DNA of 39,534 nucleotides, taken from a virus. Positions 18,482 through 24,880 of this stretch are shown piece by piece. The stretch's first letter is position 1. The number at the start of each line of letters is the position of its first letter. The position numbers were made by a program, and so were the translations under genes. Location: the IMG/VR virus record IMGVR_UViG_3300047550_001153, positions 1 to 39,534 of that record, one strand, 5' to 3'. The notes beneath the pieces are model-generated. The model did not search any database and was not told the origin of the DNA. It saw nothing but the letters and a program-made list of their open reading frames with translations.

Positions 18482-18733
18482 ATGGTTGAAATTATCGCTG
18501 CCGTAGCTGGCGCTTCTATTTCAGTGGCAGCAATGGGTGCTATGGGATTTTCGCGTAAATCTGATGAAGCACGTGATGCTGTAATCAGGCTGACATCAGC
18601 AGTGGAGCACATAGCAACACAACTAGAAGTGCTACATACGGATATTAAAGAAGATCGAAAGGAATTTTTTTCTAGGCTTAACACCGTTGAGCAAAGGGTC
18701 TCTAAGCTAGAAGTACGTCCGCCATCTTACTAA
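18482..18733 (+). CDS. Small membrane protein 2 with coiled coil
   Basis: 83 residues. A hydrophobic N-terminus (about 2-24, EIIAAVAGASISVAAMGAMG) is followed by a helical coiled-coil region (AVIRLTSAVEHIATQLEVL, then FFSRLNTVEQRVSKLE). This is the usual shape of a phage holin-like or spanin-like protein encoded before an endolysin. It has no lipobox. Role inferred from topology and position. Confidence 0.55.
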   Translation: MVEIIAAVAGASISVAAMGAMGFSRKSDEARDAVIRLTSAVEHIATQLEVLHTDIKEDRKEFFSRLNTVEQRVSKLEVRPPSY

Positions 18734-18735
18734 GC

Positions 18736-18873
18736 ATGGACCCTACAACTGCTGCTGTTATCGCAATCGTTATTGCTGCCGGCTCTGAAATTATCGCGCT
18801 GCTGCCGATCAAGGAAAATGGTTGGGTGCAGTTGATTGTAAAAGTATTGAAGATGCTGTTTCCGAAACGCTGA
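18736..18873 (+). CDS. Small membrane protein 3, holin candidate (45 aa)
   Basis: Short gene two bases after the gene before and one base before the endolysin. It reads MDPTTAAVIAIVIAAGSEII, then ALLPIKENGWVQLIVKVLKM and a basic end (LFPKR). Two hydrophobic helices and a basic C-terminus fit a small holin or a related phage membrane protein. Direct adjacency to the endolysin makes it the best holin candidate of the three small membrane proteins, though no family match is certain. Confidence 0.55.
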   Translation: MDPTTAAVIAIVIAAGSEIIALLPIKENGWVQLIVKVLKMLFPKR

Positions 18874-18874
18874 A

Positions 18875-19936
18875 ATGAGTGCTATTCAACTGCGTGATGC
18901 GGCCAAGCATTTCAAGCAGCTACCGCATCAGCTAGCAGCGTGGGATTGGCTACAAGAGCGCATCAGCAAAGAAACGCTAGAGCAGTTTGCTGAGCTGTAT
19001 CGCGCTGATCCTGTCGTTAAAGATCCGCTGCCTGCTGCATGGTTAGCGCCAGCATTGAAGATCATCAAGAAATGGGAGGGCTGCAGGCTAGAAGCCTATC
19101 GCTGTCCTGCTGGCGTACCAACCATTGGGTATGGCGCTACTAGGCTGGCGAATCGTGCAGTGCGGATGGGCGACAAGATCACACAGCAGGAAGCCGATCA
19201 AATGCTGGTGCATGAGGTTGAGAACCTGTTTGCGCCTGGTGTGTTTGAGCTGCTGCCTTTAGCGAAGAAATGGCGCGGTGAGCAGGTAGCAGCCATCGTT
19301 AGCTTTGCCTATAACGTCGGGCTTGGTGCACTAGAAGAAAGCACGCTGCGTAAGCGGATGCTGGCTGGTGAGGAGCCGAACAAGGTTGTAATCGAGGAGC
19401 TGCCGCGCTGGAACAAAGCAGGCAGCAAGGTACTTGAAGGGCTTGTTAACAGAAGAAAGGATGAGGTTGCGCTGTTTACCGGCGGTGCTGTACCCAAGCA
19501 GCAGGAGCCGTTGAAGCTGCGTCCTACATCACCGTTTAGCGTCAAGTTGACGCCGCATATTGCCATCGGTGAGTTTGCGCTTTACAAGGAAGAACGGCGC
19601 TTTGCTGCTGATTATCAGATCAAGACTGCTACAGAGCTGGCTGAGTTTCTGGAAAAGGTACGGGCACACTTTGGTGGCAAACCTGTGATCATTACGAGCG
19701 GCTATCGTCCGGCAGCTATTAATCGTATGGCTGGTGGCGCTAGCAGCTCAGAGCATCTGTACGACGCACCTGATGTAGGCGCTGTTGACTTTTACGTTCA
19801 GGGCGCTGATATTTACAAGGTGCAAGAGTATTGCGACAAGAACTGGGCGTACAGCGTAGGGTATGGCGCACCTAAGGGATTCGTACACCTAGGAATACGT
19901 AAAGGACGCCCTCGCGTTCGCTGGGTTTACGGCTAA
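18875..19936 (+). CDS. Two-domain endolysin: GH24 lysozyme + M15-type peptidase
   Basis: 353 residues. The lysozyme domain (about 55-205) has E68 in KKWEGCRLEAY, C77 in YRCPAG and T83 in PTIGYG, i.e. the E-8-C-5-T spacing of phage lysozymes, with Cys replacing the Asp of T4 lysozyme. The C-terminal domain (about 222-353) looks like a zinc D,D-carboxypeptidase of the M15 type: H294, D305 and H338 are likely zinc ligands (SSSEH, GAVDFY, FVHLG). It would cut both the glycan and the peptide cross-links of the host wall. No signal peptide; release needs a holin. Its stop overlaps the HNH gene stop on the other strand. Confidence 0.87.
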   Translation: MSAIQLRDAAKHFKQLPHQLAAWDWLQERISKETLEQFAELYRADPVVKDPLPAAWLAPALKIIKKWEGCRLEAYRCPAGVPTIGYGATRLANRAVRMGDKITQQEADQMLVHEVENLFAPGVFELLPLAKKWRGEQVAAIVSFAYNVGLGALEESTLRKRMLAGEEPNKVVIEELPRWNKAGSKVLEGLVNRRKDEVALFTGGAVPKQQEPLKLRPTSPFSVKLTPHIAIGEFALYKEERRFAADYQIKTATELAEFLEKVRAHFGGKPVIITSGYRPAAINRMAGGASSSEHLYDAPDVGAVDFYVQGADIYKVQEYCDKNWAYSVGYGAPKGFVHLGIRKGRPRVRWVYG

Positions 19937-20385
19937 AGCCAAGCCCAAGTAGTTCTTTGCTTGATGTGAGTAACTGCAGTAGGACTGACTCCGTATTCAG
20001 CTGCAATAATTTTTCTTTGTCGACTGTCACTTCTGATTGCTAAAACTTGTTCTTTTGTCAGTTTTGATTGGCCGTGGCGACTGCCGATTGGAGCCCTGCC
20101 ATGAGCTTCCGCATCTCTGCGATTTTGCTGAGATGTTCCGTCGTATAGATGATCCGGATTACAGCAGCGACGGTTGCCGCATTTGTGCAAAACCATTCCA
20201 GACGGCTCGCCATAAAAAAGGCGATATGTTGCCCGATGAGCAGCTTGAGCACCACCTAGTCCCCAGTTGCCATAACCAGGTGTTCCGCAACTACCCATCC
20301 ATTCCCAGCAACTACTTGGATGTTTGATTGCGACTTTGCGGCAGTAGTACTCCCAAGGCTCGCTAGCCCTTACAATGTGCCTCAT
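19933..20385 (-). CDS. Free-standing HNH homing endonuclease
   Basis: 150 residues from the inner ATG (20385), preferred because GAGG lies about nine bases upstream; an ATG at 20454 would add 23 residues. The HNH core reads YGNWGLGGAQAAHRATYRLF, GMVLHKCGNRRCCNPDHLYD and GTSQQNRRDAEAHGR, with all His/Asn and the two-Cys pair present. The C-terminal part (SKLTKEQVLAIRSD, then EYGVSPTAVTHIKQ) is a helix-turn-helix of the kind that helps homing enzymes bind DNA. It converges on the endolysin with stop codons sharing three bases. Probably a selfish gene rather than a phage function. Confidence 0.85.
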   Translation of the reverse strand: MRHIVRASEPWEYYCRKVAIKHPSSCWEWMGSCGTPGYGNWGLGGAQAAHRATYRLFYGEPSGMVLHKCGNRRCCNPDHLYDGTSQQNRRDAEAHGRAPIGSRHGQSKLTKEQVLAIRSDSRQRKIIAAEYGVSPTAVTHIKQRTTWAWL

Positions 20386-20461
20386 CAGCTCAGTCCTCGT
20401 GAGTTGGTCACGCTTCAGGGGTTGCAGCCCGCTGAAGCACCCAAATCTTAGCATTAGCGGT

Positions 20462-20629
20462 TTACTGATACTTCCGCTGCGCTAGCTGCAGCACATAGCA
20501 CTCACACAAGTGATAGTAAAACGCAGTCGCCTCATAATCACGCTTGAAGCGTCGCGTCATACCGACATAAGTAACCTCCCACACAGTGTCCCTGCCTGTA
20601 ACCATCTTTTCCAGTTTTGGTGGTTGCAT
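20462..20629 (-). CDS. Small conserved hypothetical protein (55 aa)
   Basis: Short minus-strand gene that fits between the HNH gene and the NblA-like gene. It reads MQPPKLEKMVTGRDTVWEVT, then YVGMTRRFKRDYEATAFYYH and ends ECYVLQLAQRKYQ. The aromatic, charged composition and codon use are gene-like, and an AGGG ribosome site lies eight bases before the ATG. No family recognised. It begins 33 bases from a gene on the opposite strand. Confidence 0.55.
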   Translation of the reverse strand: MQPPKLEKMVTGRDTVWEVTYVGMTRRFKRDYEATAFYYHLCECYVLQLAQRKYQ

Positions 20630-20661
20630 GTGGCTACCCTGCAGGAATACGCACTACAGCT

Positions 20662-21057
20662 ATGTCTTGGGGCGATTGGATGGTTGTAGAGTTCTCCATT
20701 GAAGAAGAACTGCAAATTGAAAGCCAAGCAAGAACTGTACTTCATTGTGGCAACGCCACTGAAGTAGCTAGGCTATGCTCCTCGCTGGTTAAACAGAACG
20801 CGTATTACAGCAAGCTATTACGTCAAGCGACAGGTCATATCGCACAACTAGAAATGGCAGCTTTCCTAGCGGAGGAAGCTAAATTACGGTCCGGGTCTGA
20901 TGGTTCGGATCAGTCTCATCAAGATGACACTCAGGACCGAAACCCGTTTCTAGAACCTCTGTTGATAGTCCTGTCGTTTGTTGTGTCTTGCGGCTTTGCC
21001 GTTCATCGTCTATTGCAGCGAGTGAAACCAACCAAGAATCCAACGACTCACGGCTAG
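20662..21057 (+). CDS. NblA-like small protein with C-terminal extension (tentative)
   Basis: 131 residues from ATG 20662 (20680 also possible). It is the only plus-strand gene in a 9-kb minus-strand block. Residues about 10-60 show two helices: EFSIEEELQIESQAR, then EVARLCSSLVKQNAYYSKLL and RQATG. The layout (acidic/hydrophobic first helix; second helix with aromatic pair and LL-R/K-Q near its end) recalls NblA, which triggers phycobilisome breakdown and is known in some cyanophages. A C-terminal extension after residue 73 contains a hydrophobic segment (FLEPLLIVLSFVVSCGFAV) and overlaps the antisense gene 20879-21214. An unrelated cyanobacterial small-protein family is the alternative. Confidence 0.5.
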   Translation: MSWGDWMVVEFSIEEELQIESQARTVLHCGNATEVARLCSSLVKQNAYYSKLLRQATGHIAQLEMAAFLAEEAKLRSGSDGSDQSHQDDTQDRNPFLEPLLIVLSFVVSCGFAVHRLLQRVKPTKNPTTHG

Positions 21058-21214
21058 GGGTTTTAGGCGCTAAACCTAGGAATTTACGCAGTGCTTTGAC
21101 ATCACGCACGATGATGCTGGCACCTGAGGAGTAGGCGATAAAAACACGCCCTGACCAGTCAACGTAGGTTTCGACGGATTGAAACCTGCTGATCGCCAGC
21201 CTATCCCGCTTCAT
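20879..21214 (-). CDS. Hypothetical protein (111 aa)
   Basis: Starts inside the end of the zinc-ribbon gene (14-base overlap). The N-terminal part reads FQSVETYVDWSGRVFIAYSS, then GASIIVRDVKALRKFLGLAP and DSWLVSLAAIDDE, mixed beta and helix, well formed; the last 40 residues are polar and low in complexity. Those last residues lie opposite the C-terminal part of the NblA-like gene, so the two genes overlap tail to tail by 179 bases. Function not recognised. Confidence 0.6.
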   Translation of the reverse strand: MKRDRLAISRFQSVETYVDWSGRVFIAYSSGASIIVRDVKALRKFLGLAPKTPSRESLDSWLVSLAAIDDERQSRKTQQTTGLSTEVLETGFGPECHLDETDPNHQTRTVI

Positions 21215-21443
21215 AAAACCTCCAGTTGATCATTGGTTTGCGCTTTTTGCCTTCGCAGTGCCAGGTCACAGTGCCTTTGATGGCGTACTGCTCAGGCTGC
21301 TGTACGGTATGAAAGCGATGCCCGCAGGCTACGCACTTTCTAGACCGCCAAAAGCTACGGTCATCAGCGCGTTCTGTTGTTGAAATATCTGTGATCTCAG
21401 AGCCACATTCAGGGCATGGCGGACCCATCCTGTTTGCGCCCAT
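21201..21443 (-). CDS. NrdR-like zinc-ribbon protein
   Basis: 80 residues, three bases after the sigma factor gene. A four-cysteine ribbon (PPCPECGSEITD, then SRKCVACGHRFHTVQQPE) has the C-x2-C...C-x2-C spacing and the following 'RF-T-E/Q' phrase of the NrdR N-terminal zinc ribbon. The ATP-cone domain of true NrdR is absent. It may bind DNA or the host polymerase. Being co-transcribed with the sigma factor suggests a role in transcription control, which is inference. ATG 21428 is an alternative start. Confidence 0.65.
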   Translation of the reverse strand: MGANRMGPPCPECGSEITDISTTERADDRSFWRSRKCVACGHRFHTVQQPEQYAIKGTVTWHCEGKKRKPMINWRFYEAG

Positions 21444-21446
21444 GGT

Positions 21447-22367
21447 TCAACCCCAACCCCAGATCAAGCTGGAGCTGCTGCTCTGTGTTGAAGGCTTTTT
21501 TGGCGGTCCCTTCCTTAGTATCAGCTTCATTTCGTTTTCAGCGATGTGAACTCGTCGTTTGGTTGTGTCTTGCGCGATGTTGAGGATCTTGGCGATGTCT
21601 CGCATGGATCGAGGTTGATTGTCTTTTAACCCGTGTCGTAGCTCGATGATCTGCCTGCTTAGATCGCTCATGTGATCTAACGCTTGGTGAACAGCTTCAA
21701 TCTTTGTGTCTTGCTCTAGGTCTTCGCCTACAGGATCATCGTGTGCAGCGATCATCTCGATGTAAGTGCTGGCTTCACCGGAGTTGTTGACCTGAGCATC
21801 AAGGCTGCCAGCATCGATAGAAGCTGCCAAGTAATCTTTCATTGCCCGTGGCGTGACGTTAGCCACTTCAGCACATTGTTCAATGCTTGGGTTAAATCCG
21901 TGCAGACGGTTGTGCTCTAGCGTGAAGGCTCGAACTTTACGCAACGCATCAGTTGCGCCGGTAGGCAGTTTGATGATTCGATCTTGTACTTGGATCGAGC
22001 GCATGATGCCTTGCCTGATCCACCAGTAGGCGTAGGTGCTGAACTTGTAGCCTCGTTCAGGGTCAAACAGTTCAACGGCACGAATCAAACCGATGTTGCC
22101 TTCCTGGATTAAATCTTGCAGGGTAAGGCGATTGGTCAGGTGTTTATATTTCTTGGCGACACCGACAACAAGGCGCAGGTTGCCTTGAATCATGCGCTGC
22201 TTTGCACGCTTACCAAGTTTGATGATCCGCTGCTCTGCTTTAGTTGGCTGATCGCTGCAAATCTCATCCATCCGCTTGATAGCGTGACCCAGCTCGATCT
22301 CCTCTGCGCCTGTTAGCAAAGGGATCTTGCCGATTTCATTGAGGTAATCGCGCAGCGTGTCAGACAT
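21447..22367 (-). CDS. Phage-encoded sigma factor, cyanobacterial sigma70 type
   Basis: 306 residues. Region 1.2 is at 3-33 (DTLRDYLNEIGKIPLLT), region 2 at about 60-133 (NLRLVVGVAKKY, DLIQEGNIGLIRAVELFDPE, KFSTYAYWWIRQGIMRSIQ), then region 3, and region 4 at about 230-290. Core binding and promoter melting parts are strongly conserved. Region 4.2, which reads the -35 box, has NIAQDTTKRRVHIAENEMK in place of the usual R-E-R-(I/V)-R-Q-I-E helix, so promoter choice may differ from the host's. A Ser-rich tail ends in WGWG. It should redirect host RNA polymerase to phage genes. No clear ribosome site; a terminator hairpin lies just before the start. Confidence 0.92.
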   Translation of the reverse strand: MSDTLRDYLNEIGKIPLLTGAEEIELGHAIKRMDEICSDQPTKAEQRIIKLGKRAKQRMIQGNLRLVVGVAKKYKHLTNRLTLQDLIQEGNIGLIRAVELFDPERGYKFSTYAYWWIRQGIMRSIQVQDRIIKLPTGATDALRKVRAFTLEHNRLHGFNPSIEQCAEVANVTPRAMKDYLAASIDAGSLDAQVNNSGEASTYIEMIAAHDDPVGEDLEQDTKIEAVHQALDHMSDLSRQIIELRHGLKDNQPRSMRDIAKILNIAQDTTKRRVHIAENEMKLILRKGPPKKPSTQSSSSSLIWGWG

Positions 22368-22373
22368 CAGGAC

Positions 22374-22398
22374 AAAAGAAAGGGGGCGGTTAGCCCCC
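22374..22398 (-). terminator. Rho-independent terminator between SSB and sigma factor
   Basis: On the minus strand a perfect 6-base-pair stem GGGGGC / GCCCCC with a five-base loop is followed by TTTCTTTT. It lies after the SSB stop and only seven bases before the sigma factor ATG, so it may end SSB transcripts and limit, or gate by antitermination, sigma factor expression. Confidence 0.7.
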
Positions 22399-22444
22399 GG
22401 GTAGGGTAGTGCAGAACTGGTCAGACTGCAAAGGCTGTTACAGC

Positions 22445-22783
22445 TCAGAAGGGCATGTCTGCATCGTCGGTTGCAGCCTTAGGTCGCGGGGGCAACGAGA
22501 AATCGTTGACTGCTACATCAAGTGATGCACCAGGGCTGCCATCTTTACGCTCAAACGTTTCGATGTAAGCCTGCCCGGTAACGGTGACTTGGCTTCCTTT
22601 GGCAAGGAAGTCGTCTACCACCTTGGCGCGTGGACCCCATACAGCACAGCGCAGGGCTGTTGTACGGTCTTCCCCTTTGACTTTTTTGTTCACCATCAGG
22701 GTGAAGTTGGCGACCTCACGATCACCAACGGTCTTGAGTTCAGGATCAGCGGCGAGATTGCCTACTGCGGTGATTTGGAGCAT
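22445..22783 (-). CDS. ssb: Single-stranded DNA-binding protein
   Basis: 112 residues. The OB fold is recognisable: MLQITAVGNLAADPEL, REVANFTLMVNKK, TTALRCAVWGPRAKVV, LAKGSQVTVTGQAYIETFE. The acidic tip ends DDADMPF, like the D-D-x-P-F tip that recruits repair and replication partners in bacterial SSBs. It covers single-stranded DNA in replication and in annealing by the recombinase encoded 200 bases upstream. The start overlaps the end of the preceding gene by 22 bases. Confidence 0.92.
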   Translation of the reverse strand: MLQITAVGNLAADPELKTVGDREVANFTLMVNKKVKGEDRTTALRCAVWGPRAKVVDDFLAKGSQVTVTGQAYIETFERKDGSPGASLDVAVNDFSLPPRPKAATDDADMPF

Positions 22784-22977
22784 GAGCCGAAGAACTTGGA
22801 AAGGATAATTGAAAGAGCTTGTTGCGCTGTGTACTGACGTGCCTGCATGAAGTGCTCTAACTGTGTCCGCAGATGCGGTGGCAGTAGTTCAAGATCAGCA
22901 GGGAGATGAGGCTTCATGGTGTTGCGTTGTGCTGCGTAAGCTGCTGCCATTTGCGCGTGCATCATCTCATCCGTCAT
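22762..22977 (-). CDS. Small hypothetical protein (71 aa)
   Basis: Lies between the Sak3-like gene and SSB, overlapping SSB. It is helical: MMHAQMAAAYAAQRNTMKPH, then LPPHLRTQLEHFMQARQYTA and QQALSIILSKFFG. The tight spacing and codon use support a real gene. The His/Met/Gln content and lack of known motifs give no function. It may act with the recombination proteins around it. Confidence 0.5.
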   Translation of the reverse strand: MTDEMMHAQMAAAYAAQRNTMKPHLPADLELLPPHLRTQLEHFMQARQYTAQQALSIILSKFFGSCSKSPQ

Positions 22978-22992
22978 GGCACTGTCGATGGT

Positions 22993-23691
22993 TTAGGTGG
23001 ACAGCCGCTCCTGAATAAACAGCAGGTGTTTAGGGAGCGTGATATGAGCCGTCATCAGCTCACCTTCTGGCACCGCAAACTCTTTGTTGAACTCCTTGAT
23101 GATCTTGTTGCGTTTAACAACAGGCTCAGCAGCTAACAGATCACGGATCGTCTTTAGATCTTTGTCTGTAATCGGGAGTTCTTCAGGGTCAAGCTCTGGT
23201 GCCGGTTCTTCCTTTGTAGCAGCGGCTGCAGGTTTAACTTTGGCAGGAGCAGGAGCTGTTACAGGCGGTGATATAGGCTCGCCTTTGGCTTCTTCTACTT
23301 CTTCTCGTGCCCATAGCTCATAGCCAAGGCTAAAGAAATAGGCTGCTGCAGCACATAACCCACGGCGGTGAGTATCAGTTAAAACGCGGCAGGAAACCTT
23401 GTCGAAGGCTACAGGTTGATTGCGGTGATCTTGACAGGGGTAAGGAAAGCAAACAGTTGATTCCCCGTCAGGACCACGGAAGTAACCCATGATGTAACCG
23501 CTGCCGTCTGGTGCTTTCCAAACATGGCTGCCGTTGTCGTCCTGCATTAAGGCGAACTGCCAACCAGGGGCGTTGTCGTGCAGGTGGTGTGCGATCCGTG
23601 CCCAGCTGACGTAATCGGCTGCGTAGGATCCAGTACCTTTGCGGAATACATCATCTTTGGTGATGACGCCCGCGAGGTTAGGGTAAGTCAT
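22993..23691 (-). CDS. Putative single-strand annealing protein, Sak3/DUF1071-like
   Basis: 232 residues. The N-terminal domain (about 20-135) has YVSWARIAHHLHDNAPGWQF, a GYFRGPDGESTVCFPY strand, then VLTDTHRRGLCAAAAYFFSL and GYELWAREEVE; this order matches the Sak3/DUF1071 group of phage annealing proteins. Residues 140-175 are an Ala/Pro-rich linker, and the C-terminus (KDLKTIRDLLAAEPVV) is a small helical domain. It probably anneals complementary strands, with SSB, RusA (4-base overlap) and the RecB-like nuclease. Family assignment is by recalled pattern. Confidence 0.65.
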   Translation of the reverse strand: MTYPNLAGVITKDDVFRKGTGSYAADYVSWARIAHHLHDNAPGWQFALMQDDNGSHVWKAPDGSGYIMGYFRGPDGESTVCFPYPCQDHRNQPVAFDKVSCRVLTDTHRRGLCAAAAYFFSLGYELWAREEVEEAKGEPISPPVTAPAPAKVKPAAAATKEEPAPELDPEELPITDKDLKTIRDLLAAEPVVKRNKIIKEFNKEFAVPEGELMTAHITLPKHLLFIQERLST

Positions 23692-24134
23692 GAGGCGTTA
23701 GGTGTAAGCGCAGTGAGCGTGATGACAGCACCAGGTTGTTCGTTTGCTGTGCAGTAACGCTTGGTTGCTGTCACAGTTACAACCTGCCGATCATCGTCAA
23801 ATAGAACACCTGTCAGGGCATCATTTGTTGATCTGACAAGCTTTTCAATGTCGCCGTTTCGGGCAGATGTGCAGTGCTGGGGGGCGGACGGGCGTAGTGC
23901 ATTCTTTTTCCCGTAGTGGGATGCTGGTCGAAGGAAGCGGAATACTACCGAAAGGGACATAGCTGGAGCGGTATCCCAGTTGGCAGGTTTGGCGGACAGG
24001 GCTGCGAACTTGACGTCTTGCCGCCATGGTTTGACATTCTTACTGGACTCCACCATTACACCGTTGCCCATGTGCCGCTTTGACCCTTGGGGCGCTGGCA
24101 GCCCATGGACGGTAAAGGTGATGGAATCGTTCAA
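23688..24134 (-). CDS. Holliday junction resolvase, RusA-like
   Basis: 148 residues. The opening VHGLPAPQGSKRHMGNG and the catalytic block NGDIEKLVRSTNDALTG, then VLFDDDRQVV are characteristic of RusA; the likely metal-binding acidic residues are D95, D105 and D114 or D115. It resolves four-way junctions formed in recombination and clears branched DNA before packaging. It overlaps the annealing gene by four bases and the next upstream gene similarly, so all are in one operon. Confidence 0.9.
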   Translation of the reverse strand: MNDSITFTVHGLPAPQGSKRHMGNGVMVESSKNVKPWRQDVKFAALSAKPANWDTAPAMSLSVVFRFLRPASHYGKKNALRPSAPQHCTSARNGDIEKLVRSTNDALTGVLFDDDRQVVTVTATKRYCTANEQPGAVITLTALTPNAS

Positions 24135-24442
24135 GATGTCATACGAAGCTGGTAGAAGACTGTCACATTCCGCTTAGCAAGTCCAGCGTCAATGTCTTGT
24201 TCTTTAATGGTGCGGATAGCGTGCTCAGCTTCCTTGCTGTGTTTGTAGGTATTGCGCTGACAGCGGATGTATCTAGCGTTATCGAATTCGTAGATGCCGT
24301 CGTCAGTTTGGTGCGCGTCTAGCTCGCCTAGTGCGATGGCACCTTCTAGTTGATCTTTGAGGAATTGCTCTCGTGCGTCTAGCTCCTCGCGTTCAGCACG
24401 CAGGTCGATGAGCTGATTGATGAGATCCTTAGCGGTAGTCAT
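24131..24442 (-). CDS. Coiled-coil hypothetical protein (103 aa)
   Basis: Overlaps both neighbours by four bases. Residues 1-37 form a charged coiled coil (LINQLIDLRAEREELDAREQ), followed by a small beta part (GIYEFDNARYIRCQRNTYK) and a helical part. The layout is similar to phage proteins that modulate host nucleases (Gp157-like), but the match is too loose to name. Its place between RusA and small early genes suggests a DNA metabolism accessory. Confidence 0.6.
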   Translation of the reverse strand: MTTAKDLINQLIDLRAEREELDAREQFLKDQLEGAIALGELDAHQTDDGIYEFDNARYIRCQRNTYKHSKEAEHAIRTIKEQDIDAGLAKRNVTVFYQLRMTS

Positions 24443-24621
24443 TGTGCGCGTTGTGCGGTGGGGCAGAGTAGCTGTTGTTGCTCGATGTACTGCAGGGTGA
24501 TACCTGCTGTGATGACTGCTGCTAGGCAGAAGAAAAAGGGCAGGCTGAGACGTAATGAAGGGCGGGAGTAGGAATCCATCAGGACGTACAGCCCGCGCTG
24601 TAGGCGGATAGTGCGTTTCAT
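24439..24621 (-). CDS. Small membrane protein (60 aa)
   Basis: Linked to both neighbours by 4-base overlaps, which supports it being a gene. A basic N-terminus (MKRTIRLQRGLY) is followed by one membrane helix at about 26-45 (LSLPFFFCLAAVITAGITLQ) and a Gln-rich tail. No family recognised. It may act at the host membrane early in infection. Confidence 0.5.
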   Translation of the reverse strand: MKRTIRLQRGLYVLMDSYSRPSLRLSLPFFFCLAAVITAGITLQYIEQQQLLCPTAQRAQ

Positions 24622-24827
24622 GCGGCGGTGATCCTGATGCGGTTGGTGAGATCTTGGATCAGGTCACGCCCGTAATCGCTGCCGGGATCGCTGCCGTAGC
24701 GGCGCAGGATGTCAGCAGCTAGTTCGATCAGCGTGTCGCCTAGCTCGTTGGTGATGTAGTCGTCGAGGTCGCTAGCGAGGTCGCGGGCTAGCTGTGTTTC
24801 CTCTGCGGCTGTGAGGTCGTAGGTCAT
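24618..24827 (-). CDS. Small acidic hypothetical protein (69 aa)
   Basis: Start chosen at ATG 24827 rather than a longer frame to 24947, because a 23-base element conserved with the next upstream gene ends exactly on this ATG and the extra N-terminus looks unnatural. The protein reads YDLTAAEETQLARDLASDLD, then DYITNELGDTLIELAADILR: acidic helices. Function unknown. Confidence 0.6.
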   Translation of the reverse strand: MTYDLTAAEETQLARDLASDLDDYITNELGDTLIELAADILRRYGSDPGSDYGRDLIQDLTNRIRITAA

Positions 24828-24847
24828 GGGACTGAATGCGCGTTGGG
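24825..24847 (-). repeat. Conserved start-codon element, copy B
   Basis: On the minus strand this is CCCAACGCGCATTCAGTCCC directly followed by the ATG of gene 24618-24827. It matches 21 of 23 positions of the element at 25064-25086. A 6-base-pair GC-rich hairpin (24854-24871) lies just before it. Possibly an operator or translational control site. Confidence 0.55.
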
Positions 24848-24853
24848 TGGTGT

Positions 24854-24871
24854 GCCCCCGTTGCCGGGGGC
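24854..24871 (-). promoter_or_regulatory. GC-rich hairpin before gene 24618-24827
   Basis: Perfect GCCCCC / GGGGGC stem with a six-base loop, ten bases after the stop of the membrane-HTH gene. There is no T-run on the minus strand, so it is not a standard terminator; it may stabilise RNA or regulate translation of the gene that follows. Confidence 0.45.
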
Positions 24872-24880
24872 TTGGGGACA

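Noticed and set aside
19933-20385. HNH gene as packaging endonuclease
   Set aside because: It is far from terminase, on the opposite strand, and has the homing-type C-terminal helix-turn-helix; packaging HNH genes sit beside terminase.
20557-20745. Minus-strand frame of 62 codons
   Set aside because: Overlaps two better frames (20462-20629 minus and the NblA-like gene) and its composition is unlike a protein.
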